From the NCBI GenBank assembly GCA_002786025.1, contig NHNW01000050.1, positions 1 through 64,000 on the forward strand: a stretch of DNA of 64,000 nt, read 5' to 3'. Shown here piece after piece: positions 49,401 through 59,390 of this stretch (within the stretch, counting starts at the first letter, position 1; the number at the start of each line of letters is the position of its first letter). The position numbers and the translations under genes are program-made. Origin of the DNA: Zasmidium citrigriseum. Lineage: Eukaryota > Ascomycota > Dothideomycetes > Mycosphaerellales > Mycosphaerellaceae. The notes under the pieces were generated by a model. It was not told the DNA's origin. It searched no databases and worked only from the letters and a program-made list of their open reading frames with translations.

Positions 49401-50210
49401 GAAACGCTCAATCTCCGGTCGTTCTTCTTGGGCAAGACTTCCGCAATGCGGTCGAGACCACTCTGGAGGTGGTTCAGCGTGGCGATGGCTCGAATTTGAA
49501 GGCGGCAGATTGAAAGCGACATTGGTTGGTCGGCCGTGATGCTCCATTTCTCCGGAAGACTGCCTTCATTTCGGCAAGCCTATGCAAATCGTCAGATGCT
49601 CAGAACGCGGTCTCATGCCTGCATTATTTCCACAGTCCAACGCTCTTCTAATCTCCAGGAAGTCCGACTTTCTGCGACAGCCGTGGCGACGGCGAGTTGC
49701 TCGGGGAGATCTGGTCCTGCGGAGATATCCAAGCGTCCATCTACCTTTACATATACATGCAGCCGCACGCCGGTGCACTGTTGCTACGAGCCGTGAGAGA
49801 ATAGATGAGCATCCAATCAGGTCTGAGAGCAGCAAGTCGTCTTGCGTTCAGCTCGCCGCTGCGAGAAACTTCCCTTTCTACAAACGAGTTTGGAATCAAG
49901 CCAAGCCCTACGTCGATTTCTACGAACCCTAGGAGGATTCGACCAAAGTCAGGTATTGCAGGTGGCCGAAATGGGTTGTCCGACCATTCATGACCTCCAC
50001 TGGCGCAAGATGCAGAGCGTTCGTCACTATCGTGCATAATTCGAATGAGACGTGCAAGTAGAACTAACGGAGTATTCAGAGTTGGACAGAGCATCGAAAC
50101 AGTAGCTGGAGCTGAGATCTGTTTCTATGCTGCAATATGTACACGCTATTGCCCACAAATACAGCCAAGACCTTTCTTTCTCAAGCTCTCCATAGCACTT
50201 GTCATACCCA
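46480..50210. other. Gene-poor stretch, possible helicase remnants at its left end
   Basis: No complete gene is supported. Minus 46,396-47,063 contains uninterrupted frames of 116 and 140 codons that could be upstream helicase remnants. Plus 48,776-49,513 is an open frame of 245 codons, but it opens in a 15-bp microsatellite-like repeat, has a low-complexity Ser/Pro/Gln composition and no recognisable domain. Confidence 0.5.
48831..48885. repeat. 15-bp tandem repeat, three full units plus a partial
   Basis: CCCTGCTTGCAATCG is repeated head to tail from 48,831, the fourth unit diverging to CTCTGCTTCC. In plus frame it encodes repeated CNRPA. Confidence 0.85.
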
Positions 50211-51289
50211 ATGTCTATTCCGGCAACTTCTATTAGCTGCGGTCCCCAAAAGGCAATCTTTACGCCACCGACCTCTTGTCTAGGACCCTCGTTCTTCGTC
50301 AGACCATCAGGCTACGATTCCGTTGGCGCTGTCGTTTCCTCGAATGCTCTTCCAACATACAATTCGGCTTTGAGAGGCTTGGATCCAGCTTGCTATCCTA
50401 ACGTCCCAACGACTTCGACGGCGCAATCATACGACCCAACTGCCTCCTCGTCGCAGACGCTGGTGTATTACAGTCCTGGAACATGTTTCCAAGGCTGGAC
50501 GGCCGACGCTCAGCATGGAGGCACAGGCGCTTCTGGACCTGCCACAACCGCTCTCTGCTGCCCTTCGTGAGTAGTACACCCTGCATGCAGCGTCTTTACT
50601 CATAATTCGGCAGGAATTACAATTTCGATGAGACGGGCTACTGCGTCTCCTCAGCAGTTGACATTGGCGTTGATATCATTGATGGTACTCACACGACCTC
50701 GGCGATTGTCGACGTATGGAATGCGTATGCTTTGCAGGTCGTTTGGCAGAGTTCGGATTTGTCAAGATGGGCTGCTGCTGCTGCCGCCACGACCACGATC
50801 ACTGCTGGTAGCGGCCCTTCGGCGGCAGCTACTGTGACTGTAGGCTTAGCAACCTTGGAGACTGAGTCGACATCGACCGCCCAGTCCATAGCAGCCGCAA
50901 CCCCTTCGGCCTCCAGCTCAAGTGGTGGTAGCAGCGCACTCTCTAGTGCGGCAAAAGTTGGACTTGGTGTTGGACTGGGGGTTGGATTGAGTCTACTGGT
51001 TGCAATCGGAATCCTTGCCTGGTCCTGGAGGCGACGACGGAGACAGCGGCAGCATCAGAAGCAGCAGACCGAGCGCAAAGACATATTCCCCGAGGGAGCG
51101 CAGGTTTTGGGTGGAGAGAGCGAGACGAAGGTGATTGAAAAGGTGGAGCTCCCGGACGAAGGCAGAGTCGAGCTTCCCGGACAACACGAAAGTGTCCATG
51201 AAGCCGATGGCAAAGCTGTGCCTTCAGAGATGGATGCCAGTGGTCGAATCGTCGAATTAGAAGGATCGCACGGGGCGAGAAGCATCTAA
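50211..51289 (+). CDS. Fungal single-pass membrane protein with YSPG/CCPS extracellular domain
   Basis: Two exons, 50,211-50,566 and 50,614-51,289, joined over a 47-nt GTGAGT...CAG intron that completes a Ser codon; 343 residues. The start is the first ATG in frame (MSIPATS). The N-terminal part has Cys-containing blocks: SCLGPSFF, YYSPGTCFQGW and TALCCPSNYNFDETGYC. A Ser/Thr/Ala-rich stalk follows (about residues 200-250), then one hydrophobic span (VGLGVGLGVGLSLLVAIGIL) and a cytoplasmic RRRRRQRQ stop-transfer and acidic tail. This layout is common in ascomycete surface proteins of unknown role, sometimes sensor-like. No cleavable signal peptide is obvious, as in many relatives. It probably sits in the plasma membrane. 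Whether it belongs to the metabolite cluster to its right is unclear. Confidence 0.8.
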
Positions 51290-51752
51290 AGACAGCAAAG
51301 GATTAATTTTTCTGAAGTCATTGTCGCCGGCGGTGGCCCACGCTGAGCTCTGAAGTCGTTCCATTTTCTGTAAGGAGTGCTCTTATTTCTTCAACTCATG
51401 GCTTCGATTGAGGACGGCTGTCGAGACTGGATTGAGCAGGAAGATGGGGATAATGTGTCCGAGCAGCCGACGCTCAGCCTGATATACTCATCCTCCCCTG
51501 GGTTGACGACGCATTCATGGTCCTCGAGGCTCTTTGATATACTCATCGTCTTACTGAGTGGACGACACATTCAAGGTTCTCATGGCTCCAGTAGAAGCAG
51601 CGTGCATGGACCGTTAAGCAGCGGTGCTTCCTCGCCGCCGTCCTCTCCATTTGTTACCAGCCGCACTGGCTCTACTCCAGCGTGCGACCACCGCAGCGAC
51701 ATACACTGCCCTACTCGTCGGCTCAAAGGGAACAGCAACCTCAAAGCAGCAT
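51290..51752. other. Intergenic region between two convergent genes
   Basis: Lies between the 3' ends of the membrane protein and the P450. It holds a 55-bp imperfect duplication; no gene is supported. Confidence 0.6.
51481..51590. repeat. 55-bp imperfect tandem duplication
   Basis: GATATACTCATC starts at 51,481 and again at 51,536. Each is followed by a similar stretch ending in GACGACGCATTC/GACGACACATTC and a CTC(A/G)(T/A)GG segment. Confidence 0.7.
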
Positions 51753-53615
51753 TTACAGCGGTCGCAAGTTCAGATATACAGTCTTCGGCCGATGGGTCAT
51801 CACCTGGATAGCATCAAACTCTTCCAGGTCATTCGGGAGCGACTGCAGATCAAAGCTCAAGAGGATCATTGTGAGAAAGAGGCGGAGGCTTAGCATTGCC
51901 AGTGGCTTGCCTATGAAGATGTATGTTAGTCTGGACGCCACAAAGAAGGCAAGGAATGGATAAAAGAGAACGCAGAACGGCTCACCCCAGCAGTGCCTCA
52001 TGCCAGTTCCCATGGCATGCGTTGGCCCAGCACGATGCAGAAATTGAGTCTGACCGGCATCATCGGTGTACAGCCACCGCTCAGGCTGGAACTCCGCCAA
52101 CGACTCTGGATCCCAATTGCCCCTAAACTGGTTCTCCGGCCTCCCATGCATGTTTGCATCGATGATGGGCGGGCTGCGATATCCAGGCCCACAGTTCTGC
52201 GAAACATTGTCAGTCCTCGATCTACTCTCTCAACAACTGATCCCAACCCACCGTCAAGATGACGTTGGTCCCCTTTGGAACCACATGCCCCAGGACTGTG
52301 CAGCCCACCTGCGTTTGTCGAGCCACCACTCCAACAACAGCACTCAGCCTGAAGACTTCCTCGACGGTGGCTTCCAGATAGGGGATATGAGCTCGTGTAA
52401 TCTCGAGCGAAGAAGGAAGTCCATCGGATCCATACTCCCTTCGCAAAGACTCCCGAAGTTTTCCTTGTGCAACTTGATTGCCGGTGAGAAACTTGACAGC
52501 CCACTGCAACGTGGTAGCACTTGTATCATTGCCGGCCTGCAGGAATATGTACAAATCATCGCGAATAGTGGGATGATCGTACTGCGGACTCCGGCCCTCC
52601 TTCTCCGCCAGCATTCGTTCCCGTCGAAGCAGCGAATCGGCAGCACATGCAATGTCGTCCGGCTCATCAGACAACGCATGCTTCATGGCTACATCAAGCC
52701 TCTCAGCGATCATCACTTCTCTCTCCTTTGCAGCTTTGCGGAACCTGGGATACAGCATGAGAGCAAGTTTGTGATGCAACGGCCCGACTGGAGATCGGAT
52801 TGGAATTTCATGGCTGTCGCTGATCGCAACGATCGTCTCGTACGCAGGAGGTCGCTCTGCTTCCGGAAAGCTCGCAACAGCGCTCTTCGTATTGGTCTTG
52901 TCCTCTGGCAAGCTTGTGAGGCTGGTAAGAAGGTCCTTCTGTGCGTTGGTCGATCCAATCGATGAGCCAAAAGCGACAGCCCAGATGTTGTCGAGAAGCA
53001 TGTGCTCGATATCCATAGCGACTGAGCACAACATTAGAATCAACAAGTTCATCTTCATCGTTCAGGCTCACCAGAAAACGGCCTCTTCCCGCCAAGGCGA
53101 AGCTTCTCCTTCCACAATTCGATCATCTCCAGACAAGCCGTATACGCTCTCGGGCCAGAAACGGTGTGAAGGAAGTTCCCAGACATCACATCATTGATGG
53201 CCCTCCGCCGCTTCCTCCAGTGATCGTTGGTGGGCAGATGAAGATGACTCTCCGGGACGATGGCCTCAAAGACTCCCGTGAACCAAGACGAAACGTCGAA
53301 CTCTTTCGTCCGTCGACTGAGAATGTCCTCAGCGGTGACACAATCTGCAATGATCACCCACGGCTTCTTGAAAGGCTCCATGAAGATCTGAACGATTGGC
53401 GATTGGAGCTCATAGCACTTCTCAGTGAAGAAACTCGTCATCAACTCCGTCTCAGCCTGGTACTTCAATGCTGCCGAAACATCTCCAAACGGCCTGATCG
53501 CAGCTTGTGAATACGGAATGCCAGGAATTGGAGTCGGAATCGTGCTTCGATAGAGGAGATACGCAAACAGCACGACCGCTCCAAGCAACAGGCCCAGCGT
53601 ACTCGGCGACAACAT
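51753..53615 (-). CDS. Cytochrome P450 monooxygenase
   Basis: Four exons on the minus strand: 53,615-53,072, 53,021-52,252, 52,196-51,986 and 51,910-51,753, with GT-AG introns of about 50, 55 and 75 nt; about 560 residues. An N-terminal membrane anchor (LGLLLGAVVLFAYLLY, residues 8-23) is followed by Pro-rich TPIPGIPY. P450 landmarks: I-helix AGNDTS (about 344-349), EEVFR (E-x-x-R, about 402), PERW (about 476) and heme loop GTGMRHCWG with ligand Cys near 507. The last intron splits the final Gly codon of the heme loop; without removing it the C-terminus makes no sense. The family role is NADPH-dependent oxidation at the ER membrane. The substrate is probably the cluster product, by context. 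The gene shares a promoter region with the divergent methyltransferase. The P450 family number cannot be given from sequence reading alone. Confidence 0.92.
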
Positions 53616-54257
53616 TGCGGCACTGTGGTCTGAGAACGAGACGGTCGAATTGGTCGAGCGTTCGCAGAATAGCCTGGGAAGCTTCTCTTCAAGTAGGACT
53701 TAGAAAATGTGGCGGCTTCGTGAGATGTGCCGTTCTTGTCGAGGATAAGAAGAGATCTGACCAAGAATCTCACAAAACCGCCAGTACGAAACGACCTTGC
53801 TTAGGGTTCTTTCTGCGTGGCCTCCTCAAAGCGTCTTCTGCATCTTCGCCTTACCGGAGGTGATCTCGTTGGAACAGAGCAAGGGGTATCTTGTCCGACC
53901 GTCATCAATATCTCAAGCTTCATCCTCTGGAAGGATTTTGAGCTGAACATGGGGCATGACGATGCATGAATCCGGCAGCCGCCATCGAAAGCATCGCAAA
54001 TCCCACCTTCACACATCCGGCAGGGACCTTCAAGCACCTGCAGCTCGGGCATGCAGTGGTGATCGGTCCCATCGAGAGCTCCACACAAGCACAGCTTCAC
54101 GCCCGAGGTGTCGATCAGAACCGTGGCACAGGAAAATACGGGCATGAACTTTGCCTTTCAGCTTTGATCGATAAATTGTTCACTTCAATTCCTCCTCCAG
54201 TTCTGAACCATCAATTCGTAAACCCAAAGAAACGATTCATCCAGTTCTTCGTTCAAC
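53616..54257. promoter_or_regulatory. Divergent promoter between P450 and methyltransferase
   Basis: 642 bp separate the two start codons, which face away from each other, so co-regulation is likely. A pyrimidine-rich run (CTTCAATTCCTCCTCCAG) lies upstream of the methyltransferase start. The region contains a CGG-N3-CCG site at 53,973. Open frames crossing it on both strands overlap and show no domain, so I do not call a gene. Confidence 0.5.
53973..53981. promoter_or_regulatory. Candidate Zn2Cys6 factor site, CGGCAGCCG
   Basis: A perfect CGG-N3-CCG inverted pair, the type of site bound by dimeric fungal Zn2Cys6 regulators, placed in the shared promoter. Chance occurrence of such a short motif is not negligible. 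Confidence 0.25.
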
Positions 54258-55172
54258 ATGCCACTCCCAACAGACAACTACGTCCTCTCCCGCGACATCG
54301 GCGAGAAAGAACGCCTCCGAGTCCAACATGAAGACATGCTCTCTTGTCAAGGCTACTACCTCCACCCAGACATCCAACTCCCAGAAGGAGCACGTATAGC
54401 AGACGTCTGCACCGGCTCAGCAATCCTCCTTTGCGACATAGCCCGAGCAATGCCCAAAACCGAATGCCACGGCTTCGACATCTCCGACAAGATGTACCCA
54501 GCAGAAGCCGAACGACCTGAAAACGTTCAGCTTCACTACGCGGACATTCGACAGCCTTTTGAAGAACGCTGGTTGGGGTACTTCGACGTGGTGCACATTC
54601 GACTCATCGAGCTGGCGATGAAGAAGGATACTTGGGCTCCTGTGTTGCAAAACCTCGTCACTTTGCTCAAGCCTGGCGGCTGGATCCAGTGGGTGGAAGA
54701 CGACAGGCCAGTCTCTGTTCGTCATGCAGCTCGACCAGTGGCGCCGCCAGGGGCAGCAAAGGCATCTCTCTCGGCGAGTGAGCGGGAGGTGAATCGATTC
54801 ATCCCTCCCAAGATGTCCTACCTGGACCGCTATAACAGGCTGTTGATGAACAACGAGCGAACCGACGACATGATGTATGGATACTTGAACCTTGATACAT
54901 TGATGCAGGACCCAAAGGTTGGCAACTTGGAGGAAGTGGCCTGCGACATCTACGTTGTGGACAGAGCTGATGATGGCAATCAGGTAAGGAAGAATTGGGC
55001 GGCGATGGGTATTGAAGCGGTTTGGAGTATGATGAAGTCTTACGAGGCGAGTGGGAAGAAGTTGGCTGATGTCACTCGTGATGAGATTGCTGAGGGCTTT
55101 GCGAAAGATATGGACGCGGGTGGACATTTCATCACTCGAGTCTCTGTATTCACAGGGAGGAAGAAGGCTTGA
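54258..55172 (+). CDS. Class I SAM-dependent methyltransferase, fungal secondary-metabolism type
   Basis: Single exon, 304 residues, from the first ATG (MPLPTDNYVL). An N-terminal RLRVQHEDMLSCQGYYLHPDI segment is typical of the fungal methyltransferases found in metabolite clusters. Motif I is IADVCTGSAI (47-56), motif II FDIS (73-76), with acidic D near 96 (HYADIRQPFE). Then come FDVVHIRLIEL (109-119) and the LLKPGGWIQWVEDD strand. Motif I is VCTGSA rather than the more usual VGTGTG. It should transfer a methyl group to an O, N or C of a small molecule in the cytosol; the acceptor is not deducible. It is divergent from the P450 and convergent with the 7TM gene, whose 3' end is only about 80 bp away. 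Confidence 0.9.
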   Translation: MPLPTDNYVLSRDIGEKERLRVQHEDMLSCQGYYLHPDIQLPEGARIADVCTGSAILLCDIARAMPKTECHGFDISDKMYPAEAERPENVQLHYADIRQPFEERWLGYFDVVHIRLIELAMKKDTWAPVLQNLVTLLKPGGWIQWVEDDRPVSVRHAARPVAPPGAAKASLSASEREVNRFIPPKMSYLDRYNRLLMNNERTDDMMYGYLNLDTLMQDPKVGNLEEVACDIYVVDRADDGNQVRKNWAAMGIEAVWSMMKSYEASGKKLADVTRDEIAEGFAKDMDAGGHFITRVSVFTGRKKA

Positions 55173-55253
55173 AGTGATGTCGAGTGACTTCGAAAGCAGA
55201 TCGCTATTTCTTGCTTGACCATAGATATATTAGACACATCTTGCATCACATCA

Positions 55254-56373
55254 CTACCTCGCCGCGCTCCTCTCCAGCTCCGCAATCGAATCCAAACTGT
55301 CCGGTCCCTTCGGAATATCCTTCAGACTCGGCCTATCGATCATCTCAACATCATCCTCCTCAGTCCCAGGCGTACTCGGCTGCGGCGACCTCCTGCCCCT
55401 TGAACTCCTTAACGAAGTCCAAGCCGCAAGTCTCTCGAAAGCGTTCGTCCGTAACAGCCAGCCCCAGAGTGGGATGGATCCGGCAATGATGGTGACGCTG
55501 TTCTCCAGCAAGCCCCAGAGGATGACCTGACACAGAATCTTGGTAATGTCGGCCTGGGCTTTGCTGAGAGTTGGAAGAACCGCGGCCGTCTTGTAGAGTG
55601 TTGTGAACAAGGTGAAGAGACCGAGACTCATGGTGACAGAGGCGACAATCTTCTTCGTCATGGCCATTTGCAGCTGGAAGATGACGATGGGCGGGTAGAG
55701 ACTGAAGTAGAGGTCCACGAAGCACCCAAGAGCACCCTCTGCAATTCCGATGTTCTCGAAGATGTAGGGTTTCAAGCAAGTTCCAGGCACGCCTTCCGGA
55801 TTCCATTGATGGGCCACGGGATTGCATTGAAGCTGGGAAAATCGTCAGTCAAAGCATAAGATTCAGCGGGGATGGATTGAAAACATACCAAGCTGACCAA
55901 GAACGTAACGACCGAGTACACGTTGAGGAAAATCGTCAATCCAATATGGAAAGCCTTCATCGCTGGCCGCGGGTTGAGAATTCGATTCACCAGAAGTGCA
56001 ATGGCGAGTTTCGGCACAACATCTCCAAAGAGCGTGAAGGCATCTGCAACGACCGCCCACATTCCAGCCTTTGGAATGGTCGCCGGGTTCGTTTCCTCGA
56101 GATGTGCAATGGGCTGTCCCAGGCCATAGCTGATGGCAATCGTTCCAGATATCGCACCTAGTAGATTAAGAAGCTGCGATCCCCAACGTCAATCTTCCAT
56201 CAATCTCGAGTACATTGAATTCATCATACCAGCGCAAAGAACATGATATAGTCATCCAATCGCAGGAAATCATGTCTCTGCCTCAGCCCCGCCACCCGCA
56301 GCGTAATGGCAATCGCAGCGAGCGCAAAGAACAGCCATCCCAGCGCATTCGTCGTCGTCCCAATACCACCCAT
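55254..56373 (-). CDS. Fungal rhodopsin-like seven-transmembrane protein (Fung_rhodopsin/PTH11-like)
   Basis: Three exons, 56,373-56,230, 56,173-55,889 and 55,832-55,254, all phase 0 with 56-nt GT-AG introns; 335 residues from an ATG. Exon 1 begins MGGIGTTTNALGWLFF and carries LRLDDYIMFFAL. Exon 2 has helices with MWAVVADAFTLFGDVVPKLA. Exon 3 starts with LQCNPVAHQWNPEGVPGTC, the Cys-containing signature of the fungal rhodopsin-domain family. About seven hydrophobic spans are followed by a Ser/Pro/Glu-rich cytoplasmic tail. Relatives are plasma-membrane proteins, some receptor-like, most of unknown role, and often lie beside secretory or metabolite genes. No retinal-binding Lys can be argued for. 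It could sense or respond to the cluster product, but that is inference. Confidence 0.88.
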
Positions 56374-57191
56374 GATTGCTCGCTGGTTGCCTGACAGAAG
56401 AAGTTGAATTCACGAAGATGAGGTCAGCTCAGCTCGTGGCACCACCAACAAGAAAGAGGAGCGAAAAGCAACGACAAGACGTTCTTCCTTCGGTGATCGA
56501 CCACTGGGGATTCGGATCCTGCGCAAGAAGATCAACCCTCGCGCCGGGCAATCCTACCGACAATCATTCTACATTTCTGGTATAGCAAGACCAACACGTT
56601 GCGTGACAACTGCCCGCAGGAATCGGGGTTCAGTAGAAAGTCTAATCTTTGGTCGAAGGAAGCCATTTGCCGTAGTCGCCAATGACGTCCATTCGTGAGG
56701 CGCTGACATGGCCCAATGGAGTTGAAGGTCAAGGAACCTCTCTGCTTCCCACTTTCTCTTTCAAAGCTGATCTCACACAAAGTTGCCGCCCTGCAGGTCG
56801 TGAATACGCCGGTGCCATGACTGCCAGCCAATGGACCCTCCACCCGGATGATCTTCCAGCCCCAACCGCGGGGCGTCGAGATTTTCGCCCCCAAAGCTGT
56901 ATTGGATCATCATATATGCCTCATCGTCACAGACCGGCAAAAGTTTCCGTGCTGACTTCGAATAACCGTTCCATGATGAATCTCACATGGCCTCCACGCA
57001 AACCGCTCAACGATCGTTGCCTTCCTTGTTTGGAATCTGCATTGCGAACGACCAAAAAGGAGCGTCGATATCTTGACAAGGTTGACTTCCGGGTCACCAT
57101 GCGCTGGTGTACAACAGTACCCGATGAGTAGAGTACGCGAAAGCGCTGAGGTAGGCCATCGTTGCGACCAGCATAAGCAGAATCCCTGCCA
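56374..57191. other. Intergenic region, nothing supported
   Basis: Lies between the 5' end of the 7TM gene and the 3' end of the thioesterase. Several open frames overlap on both strands, but none has a domain or good exon structure. It probably holds the 7TM promoter. Confidence 0.5.
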
Positions 57192-57740
57192 TTACATTTT
57201 TGCTTTGTTGGACTTGCTACGCCGCACGCATACTGTGCCTCCTTCGCAGTATACCGTTCCCTGTCCATCCTCCAAAGAGCATCTGACGGAGATGCGTCGA
57301 CCATCGATTTTCGTGGCCGCAGCCCGGCAAAGTGCAAGGCTGGGAAGTGGAAGAGGTCGTATGAATTTCTGCCACGACTCTGCGCTGAACCAGTTGGGTC
57401 CAAAGCTCAGAGCAACACACATGTTGACCAGCTGGTCCATGATGAGGCCGGAGAAGCCTCCATGTGCGATCCCTTGATGACCATCGAGTCCAGTTCCCAA
57501 AGAGAGTAGTAGAATGTACTCAGGTGAAGCTGTAGTGGGTCGTACCTCGCGGCTCTGTAGCGCTAGCCACGCAGCGATGGTCTTTTCGGTCCGCAAGGTT
57601 TCCGTAAAGAGGGTATTGGTGATGGTCTTGTCCAAAGGTGGAGGAGGTCGCCGGTTGGGTAGATCAAGCTGCGTGTACTCCCGGGAGTTGACGATTTCCT
57701 GGCACCACGGGACGTCGAAGTCTGCAAGGCGCTCCTGCAT
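57192..57740 (-). CDS. Hotdog-fold (PaaI/THEM4-like) thioesterase family protein
   Basis: Single exon, 182 residues, start ATG at 57,740 (MQERLADFDVPWC). An upstream in-frame extension has no ATG. The N-terminal FxxxPWCQ... segment, then SLGTGLDGHQGIAHGGFSGLIMDQ (80-103), contains the HGG turn and central-helix Asp typical of the family. FIRPLPLPSL (127-136) and GRRISVRCSLEDGQGTVYCEG (147-167) form the later hotdog strands. Relatives hydrolyse acyl-CoA or other acyl thioesters as dimers or tetramers. In this cluster it may release or edit an acyl chain made by the ligase or a missing synthase. The segment at 110-126 is less typical, so a small gene-model error is possible there. Confidence 0.82.
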   Translation of the reverse strand: MQERLADFDVPWCQEIVNSREYTQLDLPNRRPPPPLDKTITNTLFTETLRTEKTIAAWLALQSREVRPTTASPEYILLLSLGTGLDGHQGIAHGGFSGLIMDQLVNMCVALSFGPNWFSAESWQKFIRPLPLPSLALCRAAATKIDGRRISVRCSLEDGQGTVYCEGGTVCVRRSKSNKAKM

Positions 57741-58062
57741 AGTAGAGCTTGTTGCGATTGCGAAGGAGGGGCGTTCGGTGAATGCAGTCCCCGAAAGTGT
57801 AGTTATTGAAGTAAGAAAGTGATGATGGAGAGGGCTGACCTGGCTGGGTACGAAGCGCGTTTGATCGCCCCAAGATCAGCAGCCAGCTCAAACTTCCTGT
57901 GCTCCACCAATCGCCGAGAGGATTTGTATGCGTGCATGACATCGGCGGACTCACTTGCGAACTCAATTGAAAAGCACATCAAAGTACTTCTCCGCTGACG
58001 ACCTTCTGTTGCTCTTGTAAGTGTCAAGGGTGAAGAGGTCAGCATCGAAAACAGCGGCCAAA
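57741..58062. promoter_or_regulatory. Divergent promoter between thioesterase and UbiA prenyltransferase
   Basis: 322 bp between two start codons on opposite strands. A CCAAT on the plus strand lies near 57,908. The close divergent spacing suggests joint expression. No clear TATA box was seen. Confidence 0.45.
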
Positions 58063-59151
58063 ATGTCGACCACAACAACAATCACGACGACAACGATGAA
58101 ACCCACCAAGATCAAGGTCATATCTGACCCTACAGACGCAGACCTGTTCAAGTACGAACCTGAATATCAACCACCGACCAAGGGCGTCTTGAGCCTCTTC
58201 TCAGATCAATGGCGGCCATACGCTGAGCTGGCGAGACTGGACAAGCCAGGCTTTGCCCTTCTCTGGATCGTCCACATTTGCGGATTGCTTCCAGCAGCAA
58301 TACTCAACCAGGTCCCGCCACGCCATGTACTCGCCCTGGCGCTGTTCTTCTTGCCGGCCAACCAGTTCCTCATGCTCTTCAACTTTGCGTGGAACGACAC
58401 CTGCGACGTCGAGTTTGACCGAAAAGTCCTTCGAACACGACATCGGCCATTGGCACGCAATGCCTTGACCATGACGCAAGCGCTGGTGTTTGACGGCATT
58501 CTTGCTGGCATCTTGCTGGCCTTCCTGATGCCACTGCCAGCGGCCTGTGTCCTCTACGCACTTGTTCTAGGCCTGGGCTGCCTTGTGTATCCTCTGACCA
58601 AGCGATACACCCACCACCCTCAGGCCTTTCTCGGCTTCGTTCTCGCTGGCGGAGTGTACATGGGCGCAGCAGCAGCGGGCGTCAACGGTGTGCCAGTCCC
58701 AAGCAGGATTGAGGACGTCCTGTCGCCTCTTCTATGGCAACGGCCTGATACCAAAGCTGGGATCGTATTGGGTGGTCAGTACCTGGCAGTCGTAGCGTGG
58801 GTCATCTCGACCGAGATTGTGTACAGCTACCAGGACGCCGAATGGGACGAGGCAGCAGGCGTTGGAACCATCACTCGCCTCATTCCTGGTCCTTCGTGGG
58901 CCAAGGCGCTGCTCGTTACGCTTGCGGGCGTTCAGCTATCGCTCTTTGGCGTGGTGGGCAAGCTGCTGGCCTTCGACTCCGACGTGTGGGTTCTCTCGGT
59001 TGGCGCGACGACGGCAGCGTTGGCAGTGACCATCTCGAGCGTCGACCTGCGCAACCCGGATAGCTGCTTGATGTGGTTTCAATTAGGCAATCTGGCCACG
59101 GGGTCAGCAATGCTGCTGGGCTTTGGCGCGCAATATTTGAGGACGCTTTGA
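58063..59151 (+). CDS. UbiA-family aromatic prenyltransferase
   Basis: Single exon, 362 residues, from ATG at 58,063; the frame is open upstream to 58,021 but only from GTG. Both Mg-prenyl-diphosphate motifs are present: NDTCDVEFD (111-119) and YQDAEWDEAAGVGT (256-269). V-x-RTRHRPLA follows the first, as in the family. Around eight or nine hydrophobic helices follow a Thr-rich 12-residue N-terminus. This is the fungal UbiA type used in meroterpenoid and ubiquinone-like pathways: transfer of a prenyl chain (often farnesyl) from its diphosphate to an aromatic or quinone ring, in ER or Golgi membranes. It is not COQ2 by context: it sits among tailoring enzymes. It is the most informative gene of the cluster, predicting a prenylated product. 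Chain length cannot be read from sequence. Confidence 0.93.
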   Translation: MSTTTTITTTTMKPTKIKVISDPTDADLFKYEPEYQPPTKGVLSLFSDQWRPYAELARLDKPGFALLWIVHICGLLPAAILNQVPPRHVLALALFFLPANQFLMLFNFAWNDTCDVEFDRKVLRTRHRPLARNALTMTQALVFDGILAGILLAFLMPLPAACVLYALVLGLGCLVYPLTKRYTHHPQAFLGFVLAGGVYMGAAAAGVNGVPVPSRIEDVLSPLLWQRPDTKAGIVLGGQYLAVVAWVISTEIVYSYQDAEWDEAAGVGTITRLIPGPSWAKALLVTLAGVQLSLFGVVGKLLAFDSDVWVLSVGATTAALAVTISSVDLRNPDSCLMWFQLGNLATGSAMLLGFGAQYLRTL

Positions 59152-59390
59152 TGGGCATTTGATGATGGAATTCAATGTCCTGGCGTTCTCGAAATGTGTA
59201 AGCACAGTCCACGCGCAATCACGTGCAAAGCCTCGTCGAGCCTTCCAAGAACGGCCAGCCTCCCACGTCATGCCTCGGCTACCTGCACCACTCCGTCACA
59301 CAGCTTCACCACGCCTCTTGCGATGATGACGGGAAGAAATCAGGATCAGGATCAATCTCATGCAACACGTGCTCCCAGATCGAGCTCGGT

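Noticed and set aside
48776..49513. 245-codon plus-strand open frame
   Set aside because: It begins in a 15-bp tandem repeat and has low-complexity Ser/Pro/Gln composition and no domain. Competing frames on the minus strand are equally long, so I do not call it a gene.
52066..52965. 299-codon plus-strand open frame
   Set aside because: It lies antisense to the P450 exons, whose motifs and splice sites are clear; a shadow frame.
54417..55127. 236-codon minus-strand open frame
   Set aside because: Antisense shadow of the SAM methyltransferase, with no domain of its own.
58021..58062. Upstream extension of the prenyltransferase frame
   Set aside because: Only a GTG opens it; the first ATG at 58,063 gives a typical family length.
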